A model generated the notes under the pieces. That model ran no database searches. It saw only the letters and a list, made by a program, of their open reading frames with translations, and was not told the origin of the DNA. Position numbers and translations under genes: made by a program. Shown here piece after piece: positions 7,971 through 16,913 of a DNA stretch of 64,000 nucleotides. Location: positions 62,001 through 126,000 of the forward strand of contig JADJWX010000006.1 in the NCBI GenBank assembly GCA_016716135.1, written 5' to 3'. The DNA is from Lewinellaceae bacterium (GTDB lineage: Bacteria; Bacteroidota; Bacteroidia; Chitinophagales; Saprospiraceae). The stretch's first letter is position 1. Every line of letters begins with the position of its first letter.

Positions 7971-10259
7971 ATGGCGCATTATCTCGACGAACTCAACGAT
8001 GTCCAGCGCGCGGCCGTAACGACCACCGAAGGCCCGGTGCTCGTCATTGCCGGACCCGGTTCGGGCAAGACCCGGGTGCTGACCTACCGCATTGCGCATT
8101 TGCTGGAACAAGGCGTGGCGCCCTGGCAGATCCTGGCGCTCACCTTTACCAACAAGGCCGCCCGGGAAATGAAAGAGCGCATCGAAAAGGTAGTGGGCCC
8201 GCGCGCCCAACAGGTGTGGGCCGGTACGTTCCACTCGATTTTTGCCCGCATCCTGCGCTACGAAGCCCAGCACATCGGCTTCCCGACCAATTTTTCCATC
8301 TACGACACCGACGATACCATGAGCCTCCTGCGGGCTATTCTCAAGGAGATGAACCTCGACCCGCAGGTGTACAGCCCCGGCGCCATCCGCTCGCGTATTT
8401 CCCTGGCCAAAAGCAATCTGATTACCCCGAAAGCCTACCGCGACAATGCCGATATGATGCTTCAGGACCGGCAGGCCAAACGCCCCTACATCGCCGATAT
8501 TTATGAAAAATATATGGCCCGCTGCCAACGCGCCGGCGCCATGGATTTTGATGACCTGCTGCTCCAGCTGTACCGCCTGCTTCGCGACCACGAGTCCGTA
8601 GCGGCCAAGTACCAGCAAAAATTCCGCTACCTGCACGTCGATGAATTTCAGGACACCAACTTCCTGCAGTACGCCATCCTGCGCCGCCTCCTGAAATACC
8701 CCGGCAGCCCGGAAAATGTGTTCGTCGTGGGCGACGACGCCCAGAGCATCTACGCCTTCCGCGGCGCGACGATCGACAATATTTTTGATTTTGAAAAAGA
8801 CTACCCGGCGCTGAAAACCTTCAAACTGGAGCAAAACTATCGCAGCACGCACCACATCATCGAAGCGGCAAACGAGGTGATCACCTACAACCGCCGCCAG
8901 CTGCAAAAAACGATCTGGACCGACCGGGAAGACCGGCACAAGATCAAGCTGCTCAAATGCATCACCGACGACGAGGAAGGCCGCCGCGTGGCCGACCTGA
9001 TCCTGGAGCAAAAACACCGGCACCACCTGCCCAATTCGGACATCGCGATTTTGTACCGCACCAACGCCCAAAGCCGCAAATTCGAAGAACACCTGCGCCG
9101 CCTCAACCTGCCCTACCGGGTGTTTGGCGGCCTGTCGTTTTACCAGCGCAAGGAGGTGAAAGATTTGGTCGGGTACCTGCGGCTGGCCGTCAACCCGAAC
9201 GATGAGGAAGCCCTGCGCCGGGTGATCAACTACCCGTCGCGCGGCATCAGCCAGGCTACGGTGGATAAAATCAGTCAGTATGCCGGCCAGCAAAATATCA
9301 GCATGTGGGATGCCATGCTGTTTGTGGATGTGACGCCCAGGGCCAGAAAGGCTATTGCCGACTTCCGCAGCCTCGTTGAAAACTGGCAGCGCCGCGCCCA
9401 AACAGACAATGCCTATAAACTGGCGTCCGACATCCTGCGCCAATCCCGCCTGCTGGATAATCTCAAAAGCGACAACAGCCCCGAAGGCATCGGCCGGCTT
9501 GAAAACGTGAACGCTGTGCTGGACGCGATCAGCGAATTTACCGACAACATCAACCCTGTAGCTGCCGACGACCCGGATGCGCTGAATGCCCAGAATAACG
9601 ACAAGTCCCTCGCCGCCTACCTGCAAACGATCAGCCTGCTCACCGATGCCGACGAGGCGGCTGATGAGCGGGATTACATCACCCTGATGAGTGCGCATGC
9701 CGCCAAGGGACTAGAGTTCCGGAGTATTTTTGTGACCGGCCTGGAGGAAAACCTGTTCCCTTCGTTCATGGCCCTGGAAGACCCTAACGGCCTCGATGAG
9801 GAGCGGCGGTTGTTTTATGTGGCAATCACCCGGGCGAAGGAGTTGCTCACCATTTCCTACGCCCAAAACCGCTACCGCTACGGGCAGATACGCACCAGCG
9901 AGCCCTCGCGTTTTTTAGAAGAAATTAATACCGGGCATTTCGAGTTGCTCGGCGGGATTGGCGCCGGGCGCCCGCCGGTGCCGCAGGCGATCAGCAACCC
10001 GCGCGCCAGCGTGAGCGGCTATTTTGCCAAACCGCGCAACCAGCAGCGGGCGCCGCTTGTGGCTCCGGCCGATTTCAAACCCTCACCCCCGGAGGCTATA
10101 GTGGCCGGCGCGACGGTGCGGCACCTCAAGTTTGGCGAGGGCCAGGTAAAAAACGTGGAAGGTCCGCAGGGCAACAAAGTGGCCACTATTCAATTTGCCG
10201 GCGATGATTTGCCGGAACGGCGGATTGTGTTGCGCTTCGCAAAGTTGCAGGTGGTTTGA
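7971..10259 (+). CDS. uvrD: UvrD/PcrA-family 3'-5' DNA helicase
   Basis: 762 residues from the ATG at 7971; the frame is open to 7887, but the upstream part (polar, with no conserved features) would precede the conserved YLDELNDVQRAAV start. All superfamily 1A motifs are present: Walker A AGPGSGKT (about 27-34), TFTNKAAREM, Walker B DEFQDTN (about 223-229), VGDDAQSIYAFRGA, LEQNYRS, HAAKGLEF and VAITRAKE. The last 50 residues (VRHLKFGEGQVKNVEG and VLRFAKLQVV) form the Tudor-like domain that contacts RNA polymerase in PcrA/UvrD. Expected roles are nucleotide excision and mismatch repair and clearing stalled transcription complexes. Length is typical for Bacteroidota homologues. It stands alone, with its own putative -7 box and a terminator hairpin after it. 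Confidence 0.96.
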   Translation: MAHYLDELNDVQRAAVTTTEGPVLVIAGPGSGKTRVLTYRIAHLLEQGVAPWQILALTFTNKAAREMKERIEKVVGPRAQQVWAGTFHSIFARILRYEAQHIGFPTNFSIYDTDDTMSLLRAILKEMNLDPQVYSPGAIRSRISLAKSNLITPKAYRDNADMMLQDRQAKRPYIADIYEKYMARCQRAGAMDFDDLLLQLYRLLRDHESVAAKYQQKFRYLHVDEFQDTNFLQYAILRRLLKYPGSPENVFVVGDDAQSIYAFRGATIDNIFDFEKDYPALKTFKLEQNYRSTHHIIEAANEVITYNRRQLQKTIWTDREDRHKIKLLKCITDDEEGRRVADLILEQKHRHHLPNSDIAILYRTNAQSRKFEEHLRRLNLPYRVFGGLSFYQRKEVKDLVGYLRLAVNPNDEEALRRVINYPSRGISQATVDKISQYAGQQNISMWDAMLFVDVTPRARKAIADFRSLVENWQRRAQTDNAYKLASDILRQSRLLDNLKSDNSPEGIGRLENVNAVLDAISEFTDNINPVAADDPDALNAQNNDKSLAAYLQTISLLTDADEAADERDYITLMSAHAAKGLEFRSIFVTGLEENLFPSFMALEDPNGLDEERRLFYVAITRAKELLTISYAQNRYRYGQIRTSEPSRFLEEINTGHFELLGGIGAGRPPVPQAISNPRASVSGYFAKPRNQQRAPLVAPADFKPSPPEAIVAGATVRHLKFGEGQVKNVEGPQGNKVATIQFAGDDLPERRIVLRFAKLQVV

Positions 10260-10269
10260 GTTTATGCGT

Positions 10270-10302
10270 ACTCGTCCTACGACTTCGAGTCGTAGGACGA
10301 GT
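10270..10302. repeat. REP-like 15-bp palindrome after the helicase gene
   Basis: ACTCGTCCTACGACT and AGTCGTAGGACGAGT form a perfect 15-bp stem with loop TCG. No T-run follows directly, so it is better viewed as an intergenic repeat element than as the terminator, which lies just beyond. Confidence 0.75.
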
Positions 10303-10311
10303 AATAAAAAC

Positions 10312-10353
10312 TACGCCGCACGGGAGCAATCTCCGGTGCGGCGTAACTTTTTT
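10312..10353. terminator. Bidirectional intrinsic terminator
   Basis: TACGCCGCAC (10312-10321) pairs with GTGCGGCGTA (10336-10345); a G-G mismatch and then GGAG/CTCC continue the stem. T-rich sequence follows on the plus strand (10348-10353), and an A-run at 10306-10310 supplies T's on the minus strand. It can end both the helicase gene and the convergent TM2 gene. Confidence 0.85.
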
Positions 10354-10367
10354 AGGCAAAACAAAAT

Positions 10368-10802
10368 TTACTGGAAGCAGGCAAACAGGCTGTTGTTTCC
10401 TTTGTAGTGCGAGCTGCCTTGCAGCAACAGGCGGAAAAAGTCGATCAACGGAATAATCCCGAAAATACCAAAAATCGTAAGGATGTACCACAGGATGATA
10501 ATGCCGTCGCTGCCGAGGTAAACCCGGTGGATTCCGAGGCCGCCGAGTACCAGCGCCAGGATAGCGCCTACGATGCCTTCGTTGTCGGTTTCGCCGCCAC
10601 GGGCTTTTTTCTTGTTGAATTTGAACAAGCGCTCTTTTTTGGAGTGGGAGCTAAACTTGCCTTTGTTGTGCTTGATACCTTCCACGTAGGAGGCATACGA
10701 TGAATTCGAACCATTGGCCGGTACCGATTCCACACTGGCAAGCGCGGGAGTCGCTTGTGCCATTAAAAAAAGACTGAATAAGACTAGGGTAAACAAACGC
10801 AT
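10368..10802 (-). CDS. TM2-domain membrane protein
   Basis: 144 residues from the ATG complementary to 10800-10802; the longer frame to 10856 adds a peptide without signal character. Residues 1-22 are a signal peptide or first membrane segment (MRLFTLVLFSLFLMAQATPALA). A basic linker with KKERLFKFNKKKARGG follows. The C-terminal 55 residues are a TM2 domain: GAILALVLGGLGIHRVYLG, a short turn, then WYILTIFGIFGIIPLIDFFR. TM2 proteins are small membrane proteins of unresolved function. The gene faces the helicase across the shared terminator. Confidence 0.85.
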   Translation of the reverse strand: MRLFTLVLFSLFLMAQATPALASVESVPANGSNSSYASYVEGIKHNKGKFSSHSKKERLFKFNKKKARGGETDNEGIVGAILALVLGGLGIHRVYLGSDGIIILWYILTIFGIFGIIPLIDFFRLLLQGSSHYKGNNSLFACFQ

Positions 10803-10866
10803 GATTGAATGAGCTTGATTGGTGAAAAAAAGTGAATTCGGAAGGCGAAAGTACAAAAGGCCAAGC

Positions 10867-12270
10867 TCAGTTTTTAATTAATTCCCCCATCTTCCAATTT
10901 TGTTTCCGCATTTTAACGAGCAGGGAATATTCGCCTTTCGGCAAGGTATCCAGCTGCACCGTGCCGCCCCGTTGCTTCCAGCTTTTCCACACCCGCCCTT
11001 GTGCGTCTACCAGTTTGAATTCCACTTTTTCCCTGGGGCCAATGCCGGAAATGGTGTAGGTGCGCCCTTCGCTGCCGGCGGCAATATCCAGGTCAAAACC
11101 GACGCTGGCCTGTCTGCGCGGGGTCGAAACAGCACCGGCAAACAACCATCGGTACGCCGCCGGAAATTCGCGCCGCCAGAACCACTCCGAGTGTTGCCCG
11201 TCGGCCGGGATTGTAAAGTAAATATCGGACGGTTGGAAGCCTGCCGAAAGCATGGCGTTGCCTACCTGGATCAGATCGGTTTCGACATAATCAGGCTCCT
11301 GGCCACCGGCCAGAAAGTACATTTTGCCGGGGTAGCGTTTCGGGTGGTTGCGCACGTCAAGCGCGACAGAGTCGCCGGCAAACCAAAAGGCCGGTGAAAA
11401 CACCCCGGCCATGCTGTACACATCGGGCCGTTCGGTGAAGGCGTACATCGAGATCAGGCCGCCCATGCTGCTGCCCAGGATGGCCGTGGTTTGCGGGCCG
11501 GGCAGGGTGCGGTACACCGAGTCGACGTAAGGCTTGAGGGTGTAGACCAGGAAGTCGAGGTATTTTTTGCCCTGACCGCCGCCGTATTCTTCGTTTACCC
11601 AGGGGGAGTATTCATCGAGGCGGGCGACCTCGCCGTTGTCGATACCGATGGCGATGCAACCGTAGTCGCCCTGGTTGAACATGTTGTTGAGCGCCTCATC
11701 GATCTGCCACTCGCCGAAGCTGCTGGTTTGGTTGTCAAACATATTCTGCCCGTCGTGCAGGTACAGCACCGGGTAGCGTTTTTTCGATGTGGCATAATCC
11801 GGCGGCAGGTACACCCAGATGCGGCGGTTGCGCTTCAGTTGGGGCATGTAAAAATCGTCGTCGAGCACAAATACATTGGGCGCCGCTGTGCCGCCGCCGC
11901 CGGTGTCGCGGTCTTCCCAGGCAGGTATACTGACCTGGATAGTTTTGGGCTTGCCGTCGTATTGCAGGGTGCGGTTGGGGCGAAATTTGCCGGATTCGTT
12001 GCCTTCCACCGTGGCCCAGGAGCCGCGGGTGATTTTATATTCCAGGAGGCCGGCTTTGGGTTCCACCGTGATGCTGTACTGCCCGTTTTCCAGTGCTATG
12101 AACCGGTAGCTGCTGTCGCCGGCGTTCCAGTTGTTAAAATTGCCCACGAGGTAGAGCTGGTCGGGGGCCGGGGTGTTGGCCGGGATGGAGGTGATCTGGA
12201 TGGTCAGCTGGCCAAAAAGCAGGGTAGGGGCAAGGGCCAAAAGCAGGAGGTACTGTCGTAATTTGTGCAT
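10867..12270 (-). CDS. Secreted esterase (PF00756-like) with N-terminal CBM-like domain
   Basis: 467 residues with a Sec signal peptide (MHKLRQYLLLLALAPTLLFG). Residues 21-120 look like a glycogen/starch-binding type beta sandwich: NTPAPDQLYLVGNFNNWNAG, then YRFIALENGQYSITV and EYKITRGSW, with the conserved GNFNxW. The catalytic part is of the esterase D/Fes type: RRIWVYLPPDY, YPVLYLHDGQNMF and the nucleophile elbow GSSMGG, with EPDYVETD and a C-terminal DGQHSEWFWRREF supplying a likely acid and His. A C-terminal beta domain of about 80 residues ends the protein without a clear T9SS motif. Such enzymes hydrolyse carbohydrate esters or siderophore esters; the substrate is not known here. Confidence 0.85.
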   Translation of the reverse strand: MHKLRQYLLLLALAPTLLFGQLTIQITSIPANTPAPDQLYLVGNFNNWNAGDSSYRFIALENGQYSITVEPKAGLLEYKITRGSWATVEGNESGKFRPNRTLQYDGKPKTIQVSIPAWEDRDTGGGGTAAPNVFVLDDDFYMPQLKRNRRIWVYLPPDYATSKKRYPVLYLHDGQNMFDNQTSSFGEWQIDEALNNMFNQGDYGCIAIGIDNGEVARLDEYSPWVNEEYGGGQGKKYLDFLVYTLKPYVDSVYRTLPGPQTTAILGSSMGGLISMYAFTERPDVYSMAGVFSPAFWFAGDSVALDVRNHPKRYPGKMYFLAGGQEPDYVETDLIQVGNAMLSAGFQPSDIYFTIPADGQHSEWFWRREFPAAYRWLFAGAVSTPRRQASVGFDLDIAAGSEGRTYTISGIGPREKVEFKLVDAQGRVWKSWKQRGGTVQLDTLPKGEYSLLVKMRKQNWKMGELIKN

Positions 12271-12292
12271 GGGTTCGGTTGTTGGAAAAAGG

Positions 12293-12300
12293 CAAAATTA
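12293..12300 (-). promoter_or_regulatory. Candidate -7 box for the esterase gene
   Basis: On the minus strand this reads TAATTTTG, matching TAnnTTTG, and lies 22 bases before the esterase ATG. A -33 element is not evident. Confidence 0.35.
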
Positions 12301-12379
12301 CGATGGTAATCCGGGCGTAGGTCAGAAGGTTTCTTAAAATTGCCAGCCGTAATTGGGATTGTGGTTTAGAAAGGGGTTC

Positions 12380-13579
12380 TCACTCCCGCTTCCCAAACTT
12401 TTCTCCCATCAAATCCCACAACTCCGTATCGTTCGTCCCAAACCCCAGCGCCCAGAATCCCGCGCCGGCCAGCTGCCGCTCCTTGATCCAGTCGAATTTT
12501 TGCGCCAGCGCCTTTTTCCCGTCAAACCACATTTGGGCGTTCCGGCCGCGCGCATCCCGGTAAACAAAATAGCTCGACGCGCTGGCCGAGTCGTACACCG
12601 TTTTTTGTTGTTTGTCTACAATAAAATCCTGCTTGATGTTGTCAATGGACGCATGGCCCAAAAAATGCCGCACCCGGCTCGGCAGGCGTTTTTCCCGGAT
12701 GTTCCAGGCGGCGCCGTAAAAAGGTAGCGCCACAATGAATTTGTCGGGGCGAACACCCTCGCCGAGGTAATAATCCACCGACGCGTCGAGGCTGTAGTTG
12801 CCCCAGGTATCACTGTTGCGCAAGGGCGCTACGGGGCCGGCTATTTTGCTGAACGCACCGTTGTAATCGTAGCCCATCAGGATGTAATAGTCGATATGCG
12901 GGTCAATGGCGGCAATCTGAAATACTTTATTCCAGTCGACATTGTAAATAGCCAGGGTGATGGTGTACTCGGGATTTTGTGCTTTCAGGGTTTTGGACAG
13001 CCGGATCAGAAACCGGGTAAAATCGTCGCGGTTGTCGCCCGGTACGGCTTCAAAGTCAATATTCACCCCATCGCCGTTGCGGCGTTTGAGCATGCTGGCC
13101 AGACTGTCGATCAGGGTTTGCTGCGCTTTGGCATTTGTCAGGAATGTCTGGTTGGCTTGGGAACCAAAATTCGAAACCGTCAAAAAAACCTTGCAGCCCT
13201 GCGCATGCGCACTGTCGATGAGCCCGGTGGTTTCCCAGTTGAATCCATTTTTGGCCTTGCCGGTACCCGGATCGGGGATGTACGAAAAGTACCCGATGGC
13301 CCATAGCAGGGAAAAATCGTAGTAGCTGTATGCCGTACCCGAAGTGTACATGTGCCAGCCAAAGGTTTTATAGTCCGGGTGCCGTACATGGCCACTATCC
13401 ATTTTTTTTGCATCAGAAGTTGCATTGTAGGCATCCCATTCGGATTCCGAACGATACGGGTGCCCCTCAAATAATTTGTAGAACTCATGATGCACGCCGA
13501 TGTATGCTGAGTCGAATCCTTTGCCGGGATTATCGCAGGCGTAAAAAGCCAGGCCAACAAGTAAAAGTAAGTACCGCAT
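12380..13579 (-). CDS. GH18-family glycosidase-like lipoprotein
   Basis: 399 residues. The N-terminus MRYLLLLVGLAFYAC gives a likely lipidated Cys15. The catalytic-site motif D170-G-V-N-I-D-F-E177 matches the GH18 consensus DGxxxDxE, with Glu177 as the acid. Strand motifs typical of the TIM barrel are seen: VFLTVSNFG, YTITLAIYNV, DYYILMGYDYNG and KFIVALPFYGAAWN, and near the end GAGFWALGFGTND. Position four of the usual DxxDxDxE motif is Asn173 rather than Asp, as in the SleL/YaaH-type group. Likely action is on chitin-like or peptidoglycan glycan chains in the envelope. It is the first gene after the terminator at 13663 and reads toward the esterase, 109 bases away. Confidence 0.87.
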   Translation of the reverse strand: MRYLLLLVGLAFYACDNPGKGFDSAYIGVHHEFYKLFEGHPYRSESEWDAYNATSDAKKMDSGHVRHPDYKTFGWHMYTSGTAYSYYDFSLLWAIGYFSYIPDPGTGKAKNGFNWETTGLIDSAHAQGCKVFLTVSNFGSQANQTFLTNAKAQQTLIDSLASMLKRRNGDGVNIDFEAVPGDNRDDFTRFLIRLSKTLKAQNPEYTITLAIYNVDWNKVFQIAAIDPHIDYYILMGYDYNGAFSKIAGPVAPLRNSDTWGNYSLDASVDYYLGEGVRPDKFIVALPFYGAAWNIREKRLPSRVRHFLGHASIDNIKQDFIVDKQQKTVYDSASASSYFVYRDARGRNAQMWFDGKKALAQKFDWIKERQLAGAGFWALGFGTNDTELWDLMGEKFGKRE

Positions 13580-13662
13580 CGTAAAATTCTGGTTGAGACC
13601 GGCCCAAGTTAGGTAATCCTCGACGGACCACTCTCCCCTCCGTCCATTCAGGGCACTTGAAC

Positions 13663-13696
13663 AAAAAAAACGCCCGGATTTTTCTCAACCCGGGCG
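13663..13696 (-). terminator. Intrinsic terminator after the 13733 lipoprotein gene
   Basis: CGCCCGG (13671-13677) pairs with CCGGGCG (13690-13696). On the minus strand the stem is followed by eight T's (plus-strand A-run 13663-13670). Confidence 0.8.
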
Positions 13697-13732
13697 GCAA
13701 GCCAATTTCACGGCTAAATCATTTGCTTCCAA

Positions 13733-14560
13733 TCAATACTGGTACGTCGAACTCAACACCGAACCGGTGGGTAGGGTACGCTGACTGCTCACTGGCAAAC
13801 CCTGCGCGTTGTAGGTGTACGCATAGGTAGTGGTGCTGGCCGCACCGTCGGCCGGCTGCACCGTTACCGTACGCGGGTTGTTGAACTGGAGGCGCAGTTG
13901 GGGGATGTACGGGTAACGCAATTGCCAGCTCAGCGGATTGATCTTGTCGTCAAAATCACTGTACGTCGTGGTTTCCAACAGTTTGAACTGGTCGACGCCG
14001 GTTTGTTCATAGTTTTCAACCTTATTCAAATTCCCGCGGGCATCATAGCTAAAAACAAACTTGTACACGTCTTCGGGTTCGCCCGGGATACTGGCAACCC
14101 GCCAGGTTTCCTGCACGATCCGGTTGTTTGAATAGATGTACGTTACCTCCTTGGCCAGAGCGCCGCCGGGATACAATTCACGGGTTTTATGAATGAGGTT
14201 GCCGTGGTAAAGGAACTGGGTAGTGAAACCGCCGGTATAGTTGAGTTGAACCGGCCGGTTCAGGCTGTCGTACGTAAAATCGTAGATCGTGGTCCGGATC
14301 TTGGTGGGGTCGCCCTGTACGTACTGATATTGAAAGATCTCCTGCTTGACCTGTCCCTTGTCGTTGTAGGCGAACGTCTGGTGGTCGGTTTCGCTCCACC
14401 GTTGCTGGCGCACCAGCGCGTGGGCCGGGAGTGGGTTGGGCAATTGCTGTTGTGGCGAATCGCCGCCCGGCGGCTCTGCTACCGGGTCTTTTTTGCAAGC
14501 TGTTACAGCAAGCAGGATCGCCAGCGGCAACAGCATGAATTTACTGGTGTGTTGTTTCAT
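13733..14560 (-). CDS. Lipoprotein with YD/RHS-like repeats
   Basis: 275 residues with a lipoprotein signal (LLPLAILLAVTACKKDP, Cys22). After a Pro/Gln-rich linker (GGDSPQQQLPNPLP) the protein contains degenerate YD-type repeats: FAYNDKGQVKQE, FTYDSLNRPVQLNYTGG, FSYDARGNLNKVENY and YTYNAQGLPVSSQ. These resemble RHS/YD repeats, which form beta shells around or outside the cell. The family is common in Bacteroidota, but its function is not established. No T9SS tail is visible, so surface or periplasmic lipid anchoring is inferred. A terminator follows. Confidence 0.75.
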   Translation of the reverse strand: MKQHTSKFMLLPLAILLAVTACKKDPVAEPPGGDSPQQQLPNPLPAHALVRQQRWSETDHQTFAYNDKGQVKQEIFQYQYVQGDPTKIRTTIYDFTYDSLNRPVQLNYTGGFTTQFLYHGNLIHKTRELYPGGALAKEVTYIYSNNRIVQETWRVASIPGEPEDVYKFVFSYDARGNLNKVENYEQTGVDQFKLLETTTYSDFDDKINPLSWQLRYPYIPQLRLQFNNPRTVTVQPADGAASTTTYAYTYNAQGLPVSSQRTLPTGSVLSSTYQY

Positions 14561-14594
14561 AGCTAAGTTGTTTATGGTTCAATATTCAGGTTGA

Positions 14595-15326
14595 TCACTG
14601 TGGCACCTGCATATCCACGTCTTCCATATCCCGACGGAGCAACAAGCCAGTGGCCACCGCCGCGATGACGGTGCGCGTTTCGGCGTTTAGCCGCTCGTCG
14701 ATCCACACGGTGCCTTTGTTGATGGTGGAAACTGCGCCCACGACGGCAGTGCCGATGCGGAATTCATGGCCGTACACGGTGAGTTCTTTCATCCAGTCGG
14801 GCTGGCCTTTCAGGCCGCGGATCGCCTCGATGTCGATGCGCTGTTCGCCGTTGCGGATAAATCCCGCGGAGGATTTTTCCCGGAGGAAATCGCCGTTGGG
14901 GTTGTGCAGGATAAAATCCCAGTTGGAACGCCCCTGCCCGACGGAGATATTCCCGGCGAAATAGTTTTGATACTCCAGCGGAATACCGAAAAAATCGCGC
15001 ACCAGTTCAATTTCCGTGCTTTTGAATTTGCTGATGCAGGAAACGGCCGCCTGCGTGTTTTCGGGCCCGAACTGGGTGAAACTCAGTTTTTCTTTGGCGC
15101 CCTGAAACCGCAGGATGAACGGGATGTCGTAGCCCTTCGTCCAGCCGCGCCGCACCTTGTCGGTGGTGTAGTCGCCGTAGCGGATCACCTGGCCGATCTG
15201 CAGACCGTTTCGGCCTTTTACCGGCATGGCACTGGCTGTGAGCGAGGGGTCGAGCACGAGTTCGGGTGTATGGCAGGCAACGAGCCCGGTGAGCGCCAGG
15301 AGCGAGATGACTATTTTGAAATGCAT
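14595..15326 (-). CDS. Lipoprotein of unknown function
   Basis: 243 residues with a clear lipoprotein signal (FKIVISLLALTGLVAC, Cys18). The mature protein has FGPENTQAAVSCISKFKS, NYFAGNISVGQGRSNWDFIL and GEQRIDIEAIRGLKG, none of which I can place in a family. The C-terminal part (GHEFRIGTAVVGAVSTINKGTVW) reads like a beta-barrel or nucleoside-binding fold, but this is not firm. It lies 34 bases upstream of the YD-repeat lipoprotein on the same strand, so the two are probably co-transcribed. Confidence 0.7.
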   Translation of the reverse strand: MHFKIVISLLALTGLVACHTPELVLDPSLTASAMPVKGRNGLQIGQVIRYGDYTTDKVRRGWTKGYDIPFILRFQGAKEKLSFTQFGPENTQAAVSCISKFKSTEIELVRDFFGIPLEYQNYFAGNISVGQGRSNWDFILHNPNGDFLREKSSAGFIRNGEQRIDIEAIRGLKGQPDWMKELTVYGHEFRIGTAVVGAVSTINKGTVWIDERLNAETRTVIAAVATGLLLRRDMEDVDMQVPQ

Positions 15327-15393
15327 ACTTGTTGCGTTTAGAAGGTGAAGAATTTTTGGACTGACGCTCCCGGGATTTCGGATGTTGCACGCT

Positions 15394-16743
15394 TTATTGT
15401 TTTACAATTTTTCCGGTGTAAAACGCCCCGTCAGTTTGTGCGGTAAGGGTGTACAATCCAGGAGGCAGCAGCGCCAGGTCAAGCGTAGCGGTGCCGGCTT
15501 GAAGGCGCTGCGTGCGCACCAGCTGACCGCCAGGGTTAAACAGTTGAATGCCGGCTTCGCTGTCGAGTTGAAAGCGCACCTGGTCAATCGCGGGGTTGGG
15601 GAATACCTGCAGGGGCAGCGCCGGGCGTGGCGTGGGCCGTACCGGCACAAGGCCCTGGTAGTAGTAGTATTTTTTGGTGCTGAGTTTCCAGTCGAACTGA
15701 TCTTCATTCCAGTACAGCAGCATTTCAATGGCCAGGTTTTCATCGTCGATGTAGCCATACAAGACAAGTTCGCTTGAGTCGGACTGGTACCCGTCGCGGA
15801 TGGTTTCCCTGCTGCTAAGCCGCTGCGCAAAATCGTATTTGTAATCGACCGTTTCTTTCAGGTGCCACACTGTGGTGTCCGGGTCGTGCTCGAACAACAT
15901 GGTGCGCCGCACCTTGCCGAAGGTCATGTATGCCGTATTCAGACGGCTTTCCGGCTGGAAATCCAGGCCGTTAAACACCGATTTCAGCTGTTCGATAGGC
16001 CGGTGTTCAACATAGCTAATTTCCGTGCGGCTGTCCGGGTAAGCAAAGCCGTCCACCACGGCAAAACTTTCAATCAGGTGGTTGTCGCCGTTGTCATCGT
16101 AGGCGTAGGTGTCGAGAAAGGTCAGGGTTTCACCTTGCAGGTAAATCTCGGAAGTCGTGGCGGTCAGTTGGTCCTGGTGGTCAAATTCGTTGGCGATGCT
16201 GAAAAGCCTTGCCCAGTCGAGACCGACGGTATCCCAGGCATAGGTAAATACGGAATCCAGCAGTTCGTCCGAGTTGCCGTGCGGAAAGATTTGCAACCAG
16301 GAATCGAGCCGGAAGTCCTGCTTTTCCGGGTCGTACACTTCAGCCAGGATATCGAGCAGGCGTTGCTGGTCGTCGGTGTAGTACGATGCGCGGTTAAGCG
16401 GTAGCCAGCTGCCGTTTTCATAAATGAATTCGGTTTCAATTTTCAATCCCGGTTGCGGGTAGCGGCAGGTCGTGCGAAAAATTGGTGTGCTGTCGCCGGG
16501 CCAGCCGCCGGTGTAGTTAAAAAAGGTTTTGGTGGAGTCGAGCTGCAACGGTGCATTGCCGCTGAAGCCTGTAGCGGGCGCGGGCATGGCGGGCATGTCG
16601 AAGCCGGCGCGGTTCAGGGATTTTACCAGGGTGTACGTCCAGTTTTCGGCATACGGTTTTACGCTCGGCGACAGGTTTTTTTGAGAAAAAACCGGCGCAA
16701 GGGCCATCCCGAGGAAGCAGATAAAAAAGAGCAAGTGTTTCAT
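15394..16743 (-). CDS. Secreted protein with T9SS type-A sorting domain
   Basis: 449 residues from the ATG complementary to 16741-16743, where a signal peptide begins (MKHLLFFICFLGMALAPVFS); the frame open to 16929 adds no sensible sequence. The central part contains repeated YD-like tracts (YTDDQQRLLDILAEVYDPEK, FSIANEFDHQDQL, LTFLDTYAYDDNGD), with an average spacing near 40-50 residues. The last 75 residues form a T9SS C-terminal domain: LQVFPNPAIDQVRFQL, GGQLVRTQRL, LPPGLYTLTAQTDG and FYTGKIVKQ. The product is therefore predicted to be exported across the outer membrane by the PorSS/Spr machinery and attached to the surface or released. It sits 170 bases downstream of a LytTR regulator; a direct link is possible but not shown. 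Confidence 0.85.
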   Translation of the reverse strand: MKHLLFFICFLGMALAPVFSQKNLSPSVKPYAENWTYTLVKSLNRAGFDMPAMPAPATGFSGNAPLQLDSTKTFFNYTGGWPGDSTPIFRTTCRYPQPGLKIETEFIYENGSWLPLNRASYYTDDQQRLLDILAEVYDPEKQDFRLDSWLQIFPHGNSDELLDSVFTYAWDTVGLDWARLFSIANEFDHQDQLTATTSEIYLQGETLTFLDTYAYDDNGDNHLIESFAVVDGFAYPDSRTEISYVEHRPIEQLKSVFNGLDFQPESRLNTAYMTFGKVRRTMLFEHDPDTTVWHLKETVDYKYDFAQRLSSRETIRDGYQSDSSELVLYGYIDDENLAIEMLLYWNEDQFDWKLSTKKYYYYQGLVPVRPTPRPALPLQVFPNPAIDQVRFQLDSEAGIQLFNPGGQLVRTQRLQAGTATLDLALLPPGLYTLTAQTDGAFYTGKIVKQ

Positions 16744-16913
16744 AAAGACAGGATTTTTTTGTTGGATTGGGCGTGCAGCGTCCGGGCCGGCCAGGCGCCG
16801 GATAGATGCTGCAACCCTGTTTTTGTTTTTGTTGGAGCAAAGGTGCCGGGGGTACCGGCGGTGGAACAAGAATGAATTTCCGAATGCCCGAAACCGGGCG
16901 ACGAATGCCGGAT

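Noticed and set aside
7950..9698. Minus-strand open frame of 582 codons opposite the helicase gene
   Set aside because: Antisense shadow of uvrD motifs; no signal, domain or start context.
10368..10856. Longer start for the TM2 gene at 10856
   Set aside because: The added 18 residues lack signal character and the signal peptide starts at the Met encoded at 10802.
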